Program-made: the position numbers and the translations under genes
Source of the DNA: Echinostoma caproni
Lineage: Eukaryota; Platyhelminthes; Trematoda; Plagiorchiida; Echinostomatidae
Assembly (NCBI GenBank): GCA_900618425.1
Contig: UZAN01039706.1
Span: forward strand, 39,378 to 103,377
DNA: 64,000 nucleotides
Reading direction: 5' to 3'
In this document: positions 50,101-63,079 of the stretch, one piece after another
Position numbering within the stretch: the stretch's first letter is position 1
How the letters are laid out: every line of letters starts with the position of its first letter
Notes under the pieces: generated by a model
Database searches by the model: none
What the model was told of the DNA's origin: nothing
Seen by the model: only the letters and a program-made list of their open reading frames with translations

Positions 50101-50940
50101 TGGAAAGGAGACAGTCAAAGGCGTTGCCTAACTGTTCCAGTGTGCTTCAAGATTCTGTCTCTACCCATTCGTGACTTATATCTGTGACATACATACCTTA
50201 TACGACATTTAAACTATGCTGAAGATATCTCCACTTCTGTTTAATTGCATAAACCAGTCAGAACTGACTGCGTTTCACACAAAATTATCCCACTTTGTTA
50301 CATATTCCACTTTATCCGATCTTAATCTTAATCCCCAACAAAGACCTTGGATATATTTTTACCTTAGACCGTTTCTCATCTCTCTTCTACAATGTGCAGA
50401 TTCAGGGGAAGTTGCTTATCGGGGTCTGATATGTGAAGTACTCAGGTGTTACACTTAAGAGTAACTTCCGTGGTATTTACATACCCCAGCTGTTGCTCGT
50501 AAGCGGAAAGTTCTCTCCCTTCTTACAAGAAGACCGCGCTACTTGAGTACTGATTTTTTCGCGATAGAAGCTTTGTTCATCTATAACTTTTCCCTATGTC
50601 CTTTACTGCTCTCCTGTGTTTTTCTCTGGTTCACTGAAGGCTGATTTCAAGCTAGTGAGATGTGGTTGCTTAATCCACCGTGTTTCCCGAACTGTGATGT
50701 CTGTTCCGATAGACGATATATATGATATTCATATCGATGCCTGCTTGAATTTGGATTGTCATATTCTCTCTGACTGAACCGATCATTTACACAAGGACCT
50801 TATTGCATGCTAATCTCACTCATCGACCCGTTCCAAATACAAACTCATCTCACAGAAACTCCTAAAGACTCTGTCTTTCCCGGATACTGACTGACAAGGA
50901 GAATGCTCGTCCTGAGCTTTCTAACGCATTTCGTATTTAG
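50100..50940 (+). mobile_element. CR1-like LINE, RT palm to C-terminus
   Basis: Plus-strand remnant. The RT catalytic block reads YAED in place of YADD (50215-50226). Downstream, across frame changes, it reads LNLNPQQRPWIYF, then VARKRKVLSLLTRRPRYLST, then YCSPVFFSGSLKADFKLVRC, then DIYDIHIDACLNLDCHILSD and STRSKYKLIS. This is the CR1-clade C-terminal order. Several stops make it non-functional. It is a longer copy than the one at 28.4 kb. Antisense to the kinase gene. Confidence 0.75.
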
Positions 50941-53815
50941 TTCATAATTTCGTAAGATCGATGCCTACTATTTTCCTGTTTGCAAATATTGTAACGTTAG
51001 TCTCTCTTTGACAAAATCTCGTATGTGACTTTCTAAAGCCTTACTACAAAACAATACAGTACAATTATACAAATTATTCTAAATCTTACTTCAGGAGATC
51101 GTTATTAAAGTATCAGTTCAATGAGGCCATTGCATAAGTGAACAATACTCTTTCAACCGCAAGCTGAACGTTGTTCTTCCTCGGGTTTGAATATGGAATT
51201 AGCATGGTTAGAAATAGTAAATTCTAAGAAATCCGGGTAAAAAATACCCATTTAAATTTTTTTATGAATATTGAAACTTAGTTGACAAGTAAATATGTCA
51301 CTGTTCACACTTACCGGCGTCAGTTTCCAGATTGGACCGCTGAATTGCATGCTGTATTTTCCTGCGTTGGCTAAGCCCAGCTGTGTAAATGAAATCCACT
51401 CGGGCGGTGAAATTTCGTGCAACTTACATTTCAACTTAAATATTAATCATTTTGTGCGGAATGCTAGGTGTTTTATTTTAGGCAGCACATGGTTGTGGTA
51501 GTTGTTCCAGGTAACTAGTTCTACGGGGATGCATGCGGTATAAGCGTGTTTGCGAATTGGGTTCAGGTTTGGCCGTTTTGTTCAATGAAAGAAATCAAAA
51601 GGAAGCTCCAGGGAATCGTGTACCACAAAAATGTGCAAGTTCTACTCAACAAGTTCAACCGTGTGCAACATAAACTAGTGTTATTGTTGCCCAAATCCAA
51701 CAATTGGAATTCAACCGTACACCCCCGATATATGTTCACCTGTAAAAGTTAAATGATATCGTTCTCGCGGCATCCTTATTTGTTTTATATGTTATTTCGT
51801 GAAATAAAATTAAGAAATTAGTTGTTCATGAGGATCCAAACAAAGTTGGGAGGTGTGGGAGAGTTGAAGCGAGAGAGAGAGAGATAGAGGCGGGGGCGGA
51901 ACGAATACAACACAATGTAGACCAACGAACTACCTCTCCGTCGGGAATATTATCAAAATGAATCAGTCTAACCGAAAGAATCGAGAAGCTTTCCAATAAA
52001 ACCATTTAACTGTCGCCACTTCTCCGCCAAACTTAAATGGTCAAGGCACCTGAGTTGGCGCTTTTAGTGAGTCTCAATATTAAGTTTACGGTCTTTTTTA
52101 GTGTGAGGCCGATTTTTTCTTTTCGGTAATATAGCCTATTAACCGCTAGTAATTTTTCTTGGTGCTTTTATTCTAATCCTGGATGCTCATGATATCCACA
52201 GCTGCGTCTTCTCCGCTCATTATGTGCCGCCCCCGATGTTATGACTACCTTTGAGATGCAACAACAATGCGTTGGAATGTTTGAAGTGAGTTAGAAGCAG
52301 TAACTTTGCGTATTGCAAAGACGTTCATGCAAAATAAGATCGAAGATGGTAGTTTAGCAATCAATAAACATGTGTTATGACGCACATAATCTGGGCAAAT
52401 ATAGTGACCTCCATTCTTTTTACGCATTGTGATTCTCGAAATCACCAGGTCTTCGTCTTGTACCTCCACTGAACGATATGCCCATAATTCTTGTTTCTTC
52501 CTACCGTAAGATGGGATTTTGACGTTATGTAGCTGTTTCATAAGCTATTCAGTGATATTTTTATAGAGGTATAGCTTTTGTAGGTTTTTACGTGAGTGGG
52601 GTTAGGGCACGCTTTCAACACCATAAATTGGTACAACATTAGTTTTACACTCAATGAACGAAGATGTAGTCAGATTGACCTACAAGACATTAGCTAGCTA
52701 AGCAGGAGCATTTGCTGGTGTCAACTTACGACATCACAATGTGTCCATACGCGATTGGTGAAGCTGTCCAGTTAACCGTTCATGCCCACACTGCACCGAA
52801 AGAACACACCCCTTACTGTTTAGAAGCACTATACATCACGTGATTTGATGAAAATGGATGATGTAAATAGTTTGGTGGGAATTGGATTATTGTTGAAATA
52901 AACATTCAGTCTCTATCAACAGTAGGCTGTAATGAATTTTAACCCCATGTTTCAACAAGCAAAGAATTGATTTTGACGGTATTGATGCTCTGATCGCACA
53001 AATGTGCGTTAAAAGTAAAATGAGGTGAAGTGAACAGTCTGCAAATGTAATGTCTCAAGAGAAAAATAGAGTGAAACCATGGTTTGTGTGAATTTTTGGT
53101 ATTCCATTCAGTCTTGATATGCTAATCTGCGTAACGCGATATACTTGAAAAGAAAATCGATTTCCCTGTTTTGACACAACCATGAAAGTCATTCCAAATC
53201 CTTCTCATGTCTCTTCGAAGTAAACTCAGTGTCATTCGTTTAGCCATACTCCACATTCTCTATCAAGTTTCATATTTATTTCAAGTGTCCTATAGTTACA
53301 TATCGCCAGGAATCAGAATTTTTACAAAATCCAAAACTACACAGCTTATAGCAATTACGAATTATCGGCTAAAAAATCTATTTACTTCGACTGTTACCTG
53401 CGTATCTCAGCGTAATCATTTGAGACAATCATGTTAACCTGGGCATAATAGTTATTCTTTAAAATAAGGGTAACATTTTACGAGGAATAAAGTTTTTCAG
53501 TTAAATGGTCTTCCACAATAGCAGGTGTAACCCCCGAAAAAAATTCCTGGTAATACTTTGAATGTAATGTTATCAAAAGGGGTTCAGTACAAAAAGAAGT
53601 TGAGTTTGGTTTAGTTTGTAACCATCAAATTCCTATTCCCCTTAGTTTAGATTAAGAACTGCAAAGGTTATGTGTGCAACCTTGAATAAAAGCCAATTGT
53701 TGCCAGAGGAACGAGTTTGTACTAAACTATCAAGATATTTGATGAGTTTCTACACAACAATGGCTCGCATCCAACCTCAGATGCGTCCTCGGGAAGCGAT
53801 GCGTCTTGTTTTCGG
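50941..53815. other. Intron 1 DNA with no recognised gene
   Basis: Includes a GA-rich run (about 51867-51885) followed by a GC-rich GGCGGGGGCGG stretch, and otherwise AT-rich DNA. No coding region recognised. Confidence 0.4.
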
Positions 53816-53818
53816 TTA

Positions 53819-54195
53819 GTGACAGAAATTCACAAGAAACGAGTTGGGAAACTTAAAATCAGGGAGTCCTCGTACGTTGCTGTAAAGCGCGGCAACCGCG
53901 AGTGCTTGTATCTTAATGAACCATTTTGGTTCATGGCGTTTTGTTTACTTTGTTTTGCAGAGTTACCGTTAACTCCGACCAACATATCTCTCGGCCAGTA
54001 TTTCCTCGCCAACTCGTGTACTGCATCCCTACCGTTGTTTCCTGCCGTCGTTCTCTGCCGTCGGTCGTCGTCCACAAAGCCTCGTACTGTCTCCAGCTGC
54101 GAGAAAACGACCCAAGGTACATCCTACGGCGTATCTTCGATCACATCCATGCGTTGAAGGAGCCCAGAGTTCGTTTGCTTTACATTACCCAATGA
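53819..54195 (+). other. GC-rich coding-like patch, possible exon, unidentified
   Basis: The segment 53950-54160 is near 50% GC against an AT-rich background and is open in two plus frames and two minus frames. TTTTGCAG ending near 53960 could be a splice acceptor. The plus frame ending at 54195 reads ENDPRYILRRIFDHIHALKE, which has a helical, protein-like composition. No family recognised, and overlapping open frames are expected in GC-richer DNA. Confidence 0.3.
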
Positions 54196-54414
54196 AATAT
54201 AAGAACTTTCCTTGCGACAAAAAGTGCTTACTTTGTTGTCCTTTTACAGTTACAAAGGAAACAGCGTGTATAAAAAGGCGACACTCCTGAATATGAATAA
54301 GTAACATCTTTCAGGAAACCACGGTAAACTGGCTTCCATTACCAGATGAGACGTTTGTAGACGTCTTATTTAATTCGTAAAGGAACAGTGCATTAGATCG
54401 ACCATATTCTTGAT

Positions 54415-54465
54415 TTAATCCATTTGGTCTCCAGGTTCAAAACCTGGTAGTGCGAACTGCGAAAA
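54415..54465 (+). repeat. Perfect T-arm-like hairpin with B box
   Basis: CCAGG (54431-54435) and CCTGG (54443-54447) enclose the loop TTCAAAA, a perfect tRNA T arm including the B box GGTTCAAAACC. The upstream sequence does not fold into the remaining arms. Likely a tRNA 3' fragment or SINE. Confidence 0.45.
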
Positions 54466-57400
54466 TTATTATACGTAAGCGTAATCCTCTTGATTTACCG
54501 TAACGATGAGAAACAAATAAAAACTTGTGAAAAAATAAAAATACACTCTAAACAACCAGAAAGGAGCAACCACCTTGTCAAGGTTCACAGCCAATGAGTT
54601 TATCCCGAGTATGCGACTCCCAAAGCGGTGGATGCTAACTGAAAAACGTTTAGGGAATGAATACAGGAAGCCACTCTTCAACATCGAAGAAAGGTAAGGA
54701 GGAAATTGCCTCAAAGGTTATTGAACTGAAGGGTAGGAAGTCCTTGTCAAGATGGTCGCCCTTGGCTTACGATGAGTAGTATAAGACATTTCCCTTACTG
54801 GTTTGTGTTCATCGCTGTGTGTGTGTATTATTTATGTTACATATTGTTGTGCATCTAGATGGGGTGTTCAATGGAAAATTCTTTATGTGAACGAACTTCA
54901 CTGACAGACAAAATAGATCAAATATCCTTTCAAAAGTGTGCAACTATTCAGCATGCGTATTGCAATAACTCCGTCAACTCAAATAATGACAGTTAACAAT
55001 TCTGCAATTAGCTCGTTCCCACGAACAACCACGAACACACTTGGTAAACATGAAACAAATATCAAGGTGAAAGCAACAGGAAAATTCTGATTATGGGAAA
55101 AGATGAGCTCACATTCTCACTTATCATTTTCATTTTTTTCGGTATATCTGTGAAATAATGAAGTTTCGAAAAACCATTTACGGTTCGTGACCAGTTGTAC
55201 CAAATTCTACATCATTTAAAATTTATGCATAAAGTCCAACAGTGCCGGTAGGTTTCTTTAATTTAGTAACACTCTTCACCTTGAAAATCAGTCAAGCGTG
55301 GAACTTTTACCGGGACTGAAGCTTATCATTCAAGTAAAACGTGAAAATTTTGCTTTTATTGAAACTAGATTGGTCTAACTTTACTCATTCTACGTAATGT
55401 CATGTAATTTCGTACAGATCCAAATATATATCTGAAATTAAACGATGCGATTTCGTTCAAAATATACTATATTTCATTAGTTTCCATTATTTCGCAACTA
55501 TATTCTTTGTTTGCAGTTTATTCTAATGAATCTGAATGAATAATCTTTTGTGAACTCAAGCTGTGATTAGCGCAATTCCATTCGGATCATTTTTATTCAT
55601 TGTGGGAAACAGAAGCTGTTTTCCTCATACAAGTTCAACCCAAAATCCAGCCGGAATATGGTTATCATGATCCCTCGGAACAAACGACAACATGAGAAAG
55701 AATTCAGTTGTGGATAAGTAGAAAAACCATCAAGGTTAATAAGACCCAATCTATCTTGTTTTTTCTTATCGGAATAATTTTTTTTTCTCCACAAATGGCA
55801 GCATTGAAATCCGAATGATTATATGTGTTTAGAGTTTTAAAACTGGGGAGAGTGAGAAAGAGAGGAACAAAATGGACGCACGCGACTTGGTGAATATCAT
55901 TTAAGTAGGAGTGATAGGCTTTGAGCAAATCGCCGCACGGCGTGACAGACGAACTTTGTTGCGTGATATGTGCTAATTCGATGGACCGGACAACCTAACT
56001 ACGTATAGTGGACAGTCACGTGTTCATATTTTGATTTCTCAAGCAATATCAAATTTCTGCTCACTCCTGTCGTGACCTTCGCCATGAGTACCTACAATCA
56101 GTGCTAGAGTTATTCTTTAAATCCAGTGTATTACACAAACGTGTACTGTTAGTCACTCTGATCCCTGTCCTATTCGATTCCAAAAGAAATGAAGGGAAAA
56201 GATAATGAGTGAACATTTCAATGAATTGCATTACCAGACTCTTTGTATATGTAAAAAAGCAAAAACCAGTGACCGAACCCGAACACTATTTAGACTTCAT
56301 AGTACCTATCCTAAAACTGTTTTGTCACGAAAGCGGAACATTTAAACCAAAACTTAGTTTTCTTGTAGCCAGCAGTCATTCCTTTGGCATTACATGATAT
56401 ATTTTTATACATAAAATGGTTTGATAATCAAAATGGAATCCTTCAATAAAGTCGTAGTACTCAGAATACCACGGGCACGTTAAGTGGAGGGTATGTTTAG
56501 CGAATAAGGAGTCGAAAATTCGATTCATCGATTTCGAATCAAAAGTAATCAATGGCTTCAGGTCATTGTTTTGTTCGAAATACTGTCTACCGGACTTACC
56601 AGAAATCTGGTCTGATTTCGGTGATGGAAGGTATGATCGTTCTTCACCGTCCCATCACAGTAACTAGAATTACACTGTACAATCTACTGCCTAAGTTGCA
56701 CATTTTTCCACAAGTTAACTAATGAACTACAATCGTTTTAAACAGCGTCTTGGTTATTTCGTTAATGTACGGTGAAACGCAGAAAATAGTTTGTTATCCC
56801 ATTTATCTACCATTTTCCCATGTTTAAATGTTTATCCATCTTATTATTTTATTCTGTATCCCATTCCACCTGCCCCCTAATATTGTTATTGCTATTGTTG
56901 TTGTGACACCATGCTTGTCTACGAGCTGGTGTCAAATATATATTATATATGTTGCAATAATGCTCATTGCGATTCCTAATCGAGCTTATAGACGAACATT
57001 AATCACGTGTTTAAATAAGCTGCTTGATTTGTCTCCGTTTAGAACCGTTAGTCCTTAAGTACCAATACGTTGCGAAAGAATCTGCGGCTTTAAGTGATGA
57101 GATCAATATTATGCTATTCCGCATTTACATGTTTTCCTTATTTAACATCAATGCAATGAACTGGTTCTTCTCCTGTAATATCAAGTCTCAATGACATCTA
57201 ACTTGGTTTTCCAAAAATATTATTTTTGATGCAAAAAAGGATCTAGAGAGTAACATCAGTTAAGTGCAAAAAATGCCACAGAATCATTTCATAAGAATTA
57301 TAATCATTGAAAGAATCTTGCCTGCAATTTATCACTTGCACATACTCATTCGAAGTGAGTACTACACTAATAAGTCAATTCAACGTTTTTGATAATAAGT

Positions 57401-57785
57401 GAAGCATGAACCGAAACAGTTCACCTGCTTTCAACTTTGTCAAGATTCCTGTCCAGATCTATCAGCAATGTTCAAGCTTTCTACACTTTTAAGTGAGTGA
57501 CTTAATGAACCAAACAACACAGAAGTGAACTGTGCGACAATGAGTATTTGAGTCCTCCCACCAGTGCGAAGTTTCGACAACCGCTTGTTCAGGGAGGTAC
57601 CATATTTAGATCCGCAGTTCGCCAATGCTGTTGAGCCCTAGTACAAGATGGGTTCATTGTCACACGGCTGACAGTCACAGCGTATCCATCATTTTGAAGT
57701 TTTACCTAACTTATTTAGTGCTGGTTCTCGTGTTAATGCACACCATCAGTTCTGTAGTTCAAATACTATAACAGCTGTTCCATAT
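54466..57785. other. Intron 1 DNA with no recognised gene
   Basis: AT-rich sequence with short open frames; no blocks recognised. Confidence 0.4.
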
Positions 57786-57789
57786 TTCT

Positions 57790-58310
57790 CTCTCTAGTTT
57801 TACAAAAACAAACACGTCATATTCGCAATACCCTTACACGATTCCTCTTCTTCAGTCACACAAATTTAATGAATGTCGTTGACAGGCTCACAACAGAAGA
57901 ACATTTATCAATAAGAGAGCAGTTAATTAGCACTATGCACATTTTATCCACGGGCCTGAGCCAACTACTTTTATCCTTTGTTATCTGGAACTTTTCTTGA
58001 AGACGTTAGGCAAAGTGCAATACGGATTATCACACGAGGGATGCACTTTGAGGACTTTGAGTATCCTTTGATTCTGTACCGAATAGAAACAATCAGCAAA
58101 TCTGTCTCTATCCCACTCTCAGTGATCGCTGATGACAATAATGATTGGTATGCTAAAAAGTATTCTTTTTTTATTATTTGCACTGATTCGACGTACACCT
58201 TCACTCATTATTTAATTCAGACTAGCGCTGCTTTTCATGCTCGAATCCATTTGTCTTTTGTTCTGCCTGCGTTTTTTACTCAGTCTTCAATAAATTTATG
58301 AGTTTCCCTT
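57790..58310 (+). mobile_element. CR1-like LINE, C-terminal fragment
   Basis: In the plus frames one reads VLQKQTRHIRNTLTRFLFF, then a degenerate LLL..V..FS hinge, then RQSAIRIITRGMHFED, then RIETISKSVSIPLSVIADDN, and finally a STRSKYTLIQT-like block with FHARIHLSFVLPAFFTQ. This follows the CR1 C-terminal order (hinge, IISR block, HPL block, SFLP tail). The match is weaker than at 28.4 and 50.2 kb and is inferred from pattern. Confidence 0.5.
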
Positions 58311-58931
58311 GCGATCGAATTTCTTTCACTTTACAATGCATTCCCATAAAATTCGAGACCCTTTAGGTTTTCCAGAGTAATTTCATTGTGGCTTCGAATA
58401 CTGCATCAGAGAACTCACAATAAAATCCACTACAACACAGTAATTCTAGCCTGGGACCCTGCCACATAAATGAAAGTTTCTTTTCGGATGACGCACCATT
58501 TGAATGTTAGTGTGTCACTCTCTTCCGTTCCTTCGTCTATTTCTAACTTCCTTTCATTTTGTCGATATTTTCGTTGTACTGTCCCTCCTCGGTGCGTGTT
58601 GGATGTCGCCTAACACATAAATCTTTATTTCATTTTGGGACTCTCGTGTGCGTACAACTTGGCAAATTTAGCAAAGTGCAGTAAATCGAGTCTCTTTTGT
58701 TTGGGTTCCTCATTTCCCGTTCGAATATTTCGTTTTTTTGGATTCTAATAAGAGTTTCACTGGCATTGGCTAGTATTGTGCTGAACTTCACAATGTTAGC
58801 TTATGATTGTTAGTGCTGATACTGATTGCCCACTATCTCAGAATGAGTGCTGCATGCGCGATTTTTAGTTGAACTTTTTCATTAAGAAATAGGCATCTGG
58901 CTATGCCATGGACAGAGAAGCAACTGAGAGA

Positions 58932-58941
58932 GGGGGGGGGG
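58932..58941. repeat. Poly-G tract (10 G)
   Basis: Ten Gs, about 660 bases from the exon 1 donor, within intron 1. Confidence 0.9.
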
Positions 58942-59603
58942 TAGAGATGAAAGTTAAGTTGCCCTACGGCTATTAGATGATTCAACAGTTCGGAAACGCG
59001 CACTGTTGAATGGTAAATGTAGATGATGTTCTTTTGTAATTTAATCCGGAGAAAGGTCAAAATAAAACGTTCGACTTTCCTTTGCCTGGTGTGCAGACGA
59101 TTCTGGAGGCCGGGATGAATGGGTTTGTGAGGTTTGGTCATTTTCTGTCATTTGATCCGGTTTTGCGGTGATTATAGTGCTGCTGAATTCGATACTCAAA
59201 ATTCTGTTTATGATGAATTGAGTCAGCCTGTGTGATAATAGTTCACATGAAACCGTTTTGAAAAAGAACTACGAAAAGTAAATAATTATATCTGCCCTTT
59301 ACACGCAAGTCAAAAACATCATTACTTGAATGAAAAATTCCGAAAGGAAGGTGAACTGATTCAAGCAATGTAACTTCACCAATGTTTAAAGCAGTTCACA
59401 TCAATGATTACTCGCGTAACATACAACTCTCCGTGGGATGAGGCTGACTGAAAGCTGACAACACATTGATGTCTTGTTCTAACTATGGAGTTTTAATGGA
59501 TTTTTAATGATATAAGACATATCTTGCTTTTGTACTATGATTTTTGTTCTTCACATTTTTCATTGTTTCAATATCCGAATAAAGGTATATTTATTTCACT
59601 TAC

Positions 59604-60687
59604 CTTTTGTCAATACATGTGTCGCCAGTTTGACTTGCGAAAAATTCCCAGCACCGATTGTTTCCTGTATGTTGTACAATCCGAACGTGCCCGCTGTATG
59701 TTGCCCCGGGCAAACGCGGTCTCTCAAATCGGGTTTAGGTGTGGGTTTGGGGCAATTCGAGCTGGAATTGGACGGTGGATTGTTATTTGCTATCCTACAC
59801 GGAGCTGTTACATCCCGCACTTTCTGATCTTGACTGTCTAAATCCGTCGTACCGATCAGAAGGGGACCTAAATGACTCGGACACGAAGGAGCCGATCGCA
59901 TTTTACAGGTCGAACGAACCGATTGTTCCATTTGCTCGGAATTGGACGATTCTGGACTGCATGAATTGTGCTGATCCAATTTCGAAGCGATGTGTATAGA
60001 AAAAGGTCTGACTTGTTGTGTTTGGAAAGGTGGTAATTGGGCGTCCGAACACTCATCACTGCCGCAACTGGACGTGTGCAATAGCACTGGTTGTGAAGGT
60101 GCCGTGTGCAGTTTCGGCAAGTTCGATATTAATGGCTTCTTTTTATGCATGTTGACCACATTCACCGAGTTCACCGACGGGCCCGTACGGGATGGTGTAG
60201 GCGGTTGTTGACGTGAAACGGGATTTGTTGGGCTAGATGACGGTGAATTGCTCTTGGGGAGCGAACGGGCAGCCTGAGTGTATGAGTGCGAGGGAACAGT
60301 TTGAGTAATCGGTGTCGTATACTGCTGGTGTCGATGATGATGTTGATGCTGGTGATGGTGCTGACTGCGTCTGGTCGTTGATTGCTGAACATCTTCGGAT
60401 CGAGATGACCTTGATGGAAATGTGATACGGCTGACCGAGGAACACCGCTCTGACGTACGATCCGAATCGACTTTTCCATGTCCCTCACGAAACGCATCTA
60501 CTGCAATTTTGCTAAATTGTCTGCCCAAATTATAGGTCTCATCATCACCTGATGCAGATCCAGTATGTTCTTTGACTTCCATTCCCATAGTGCGAGAGCT
60601 TGGAATGAGTGAGGCATCAAACCAATGATTTTGAACAGGATTGCTTCGTTTTGAATCTTCTGTATTACTCCGGCTTGGTTCAGTCAT
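59604..60687 (-). CDS. NIM1K: NIM1-like kinase exon 1: N-terminal extension and glycine loop
   Basis: First coding exon, residues 1-361 plus one base of codon 362. The ATG at 60687-60685 has an in-frame TGA five codons upstream, which supports this start unless a 5' splice site intervenes. Residues 1-335 are low complexity: Ser/Thr/Pro/Gln-rich with a His/Gln tract at 109-122 and basic Ser-rich patches near 82-108, and no recognised domain, so this part is probably disordered. From residue 337 the kinase fold begins, with the glycine loop GAGNFSQV at 345-352. The exon ends AAAAG before the donor GTAAGT. The exon looks richer in GC than the flanking intron. Known NIM1 proteins have a short region before the kinase domain, so a 335-residue extension is long for the family. 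Several shorter open frames on both strands here are shadows of this exon. Confidence 0.88.
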
Positions 60688-63079
60688 TCTTAGTCCAGTT
60701 CACGGAAGTGCGCTGAATAAAGAATGTAGATAAACANNATTATTATATGGTAGTTGTTTACTCTGAAGTCATAAAGGTACGCGGAATCTCATGGTAGAAA
60801 ATATAGGTGTAAACTTACCGTTTAATTACTAATCACCGGTACATTGGTTTTTTACAGTTAACAAAAATAAGCAAAGCAAACAAAATAGATGATGCAAAAT
60901 CGAAGTCAATGGCGCTTTTAGTCCCGAATCAGGCTGATTGTTTCACATTGAGATATGTTCCATCTGTTAATCGGTTAAAATTGCTTAAAGCTGTATTGTT
61001 CCATGCCGTAAATAACGAGAGAAATGACCAGATTAAATTGCTTTCTCAGACGAAAGGGAATACCAGTGAAAGGCAACCGGTTATGTCTAGGTGTGTCTAC
61101 CCNNNGTCTACCCTCACATATAGTTAAACCTCCCAGATTGCACAAGTGCGCAACGGCTCAGAGCTAAACCAATCATAGTTTGGAGCTAGAAAGCAGGTGG
61201 TAGAGTATGAAATCTGCTCACTGACTCAATATTTTGGTCTAAAACCAATATGTTGACCACATTTCTCGGGTTCGTTTTGTCAGCAATTTCAGTAATCCGA
61301 TGAAAGAGAAAAGAAAATGATACGATAAATTACTCTAAAAATAAACTTATTTCAAAATATCTGTTGATTTAAAAAAACAAGTGAGACTAAGCATTGATTA
61401 GGGGAGAAATATTTTCACAATCATGGTTTCCGGAATTTTCTAACTTCCCGGAATTTTTTTGTGTAACGTTGAATAAAACACATAGCATTCAATAGTAAGA
61501 ATTGGATTCCTGGGTTGATGCATGTATGCAAAAACAGGAAAGCACGTATGATCATTATGTTGGTATAATGACTACGGTTGTTACGCTATTAACGTCGCGT
61601 ATTTATCACCCCTGTGGAATTATGTTTCCATTTTGTTGTGTGGCAGCCTGTTGAATGGAAGCTTCTCACACCCCGAAATTTGGTTGTATCGTTACTTATA
61701 TTCAATAAAAACAGGAAGTAATACGAAAGAGAAAACAAGATTAGAGTATCAGTAAACAAATTTTATCGGAGAAAATAAATCAATCTTTTTACCTCATGAC
61801 CCAAGTAATAAATGGTAAATCATCATCCTACCCTACTTCGTACATAGCCAGATCCCCTTGATTAAACAAACAGCACGCACCTCAACATTTTACGGACGCG
61901 GTCGACTTTGACCTAAAGGATTGAATCGGGGAACACGAATAACAACAGTGAACGCATTGGGTTTTCTTCTGAAGCGAAACATTTTTATTCAGTAACGCAC
62001 AATGCGGTTCTTAGAGCACATTCAGCCTGACAGATTTGTGCAATAAAAAGTTTCCGTTTGGGACCAATTCCGGATTCAACTGCCCCCGTTCCAGTCGATG
62101 GATGGCCTGAATTAGGACGAAAGCAGTAAATAAAACGTGGAGTGTTATTTCGATTTGCTTTTCTCTGGCGCTCATTCACATTGATTTTCCTATAACCATT
62201 CCGTTGTAAGCTAAAGTAAGATTGAAAAAGAAACTCTATTATGAATAATGCTCAGTAGATCTGTTCAACTGTTTGTCACACCGTGACCCACTGATTGAAA
62301 TTGAAGGAAGTTGCCGCCCAACCCCGACCCCCGTCCCCCAACCCCTCAGACTGAATAAAGCAAATTTGATTTGCTTTTCTTGCTAGCTTTTGATAAACCA
62401 TAGCTATCTTCGTCCTGAGCACAAGCAATACGCTTTTTTACCTTTCCATGGTAACGAAAAGATTCATATCATTATTGTTATTATTCATACTGTCAACAGT
62501 TCTGAAATGAATAAATTAACTCTCTACTCTTCAATGACATCTATTAGTACCTCGAGTACACCTATCCAGATAGACCTCATCCCTTTTACTTTGGCAAAGG
62601 AATACCGTTTCTCATTTCTCATTCTCGATTTTAGGAGGTATCCACAACTCAAAAGTAATTAACCTAATTCACTACAAGTCATCGAGTAGGTGATATAGTT
62701 GTGACGCACCCGATGGACCAATCATTGCTCCATTTATTCCGATAATATTCCATGGAGTAATATTGCTTATAAACGTCCAGAATATTACTACATACTGAGT
62801 GAACCAGTTGTCTGGACATTTTGGTTTGGTGTTTTCTTTTACTCCAACGATTCGAGTTTTATGGGTTTTGATGCCTTCAACTCAGCTTCAGGGGATTTCC
62901 TAAGGTTGATTGTTTATCGCTTCCAATCAGAGAATTAACGTGTAGCATTGAAACGTTTACAAGTCAGAGGACAAATTACAAAATAAGCTCATTTTCAGTA
63001 ACTCGTTAACTATTCACATACAGCACAGTTATGTACATCTTATACGTAAAATGATTTAAAGAATGCAAAACAAATCATG
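60688..63079. other. Upstream region of the NIM1-like gene; 5' UTR or promoter not resolved
   Basis: Should hold the 5' UTR, and perhaps further 5' exons, of the kinase gene. I see no clear TATA box, CpG island or splice donor that can be tied to it. Small Ns occur at 60737-60738 and 61103-61105. Short C-rich tracts lie at 62320-62350. Confidence 0.4.

Larger units (their letters stand above)
22882..59603 (-). other. NIM1-like gene intron 1 (about 36.7 kb)
   Basis: Intron between exons 1 and 2, donor GTAAGT at 59603 and acceptor TTTCAG at 22882. It contains two N gaps, four RTE-like remnants (all minus), three CR1-like remnants (all plus), one Penelope-like remnant (minus), a tRNA-like gene, several tRNA-derived boxes, and an unassigned open frame at 43.1-44.0 kb. 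Stretches with nothing recognised include 25.1-27.4, 29.3-31.4, 32.0-35.9, 47.4-48.9, 51.0-53.8 and 54.5-57.7 kb. Confidence 0.85.
6326..60687 (-). other. NIM1K: NIM1-like kinase gene, 5' four coding exons (partial gene span)
   Basis: Span of a minus-strand gene from the start codon to the last exon found in this window. Four exons join in phase (exon 1 ends after one base of a codon, exons 2 and 3 end on codon boundaries, exon 4 ends after two bases) and every junction has GT and AG. The joined product gives about 596 residues: a low-complexity N-terminus, then kinase subdomains I to VIb. Introns of about 36.7, 11.2 and 4.6 kb are filled with retroelement remnants. No exon carrying DFG, the APE motif or the C-lobe was found between 1 and 6325, so the gene continues left of the window. 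The NIM1 assignment comes from the run of family-typical motifs (GNFSQVKL, LLSREI, HHPNIIRLYE, ETLTRLHLVMEF). NIM1 is known as an AMPK-related kinase. Confidence 0.85.

Noticed and set aside
59524..59999. Plus-strand frames of 86-105 codons
   Set aside because: They are antisense to exon 1 of the kinase, whose minus reading has clear kinase motifs and proper splice sites.
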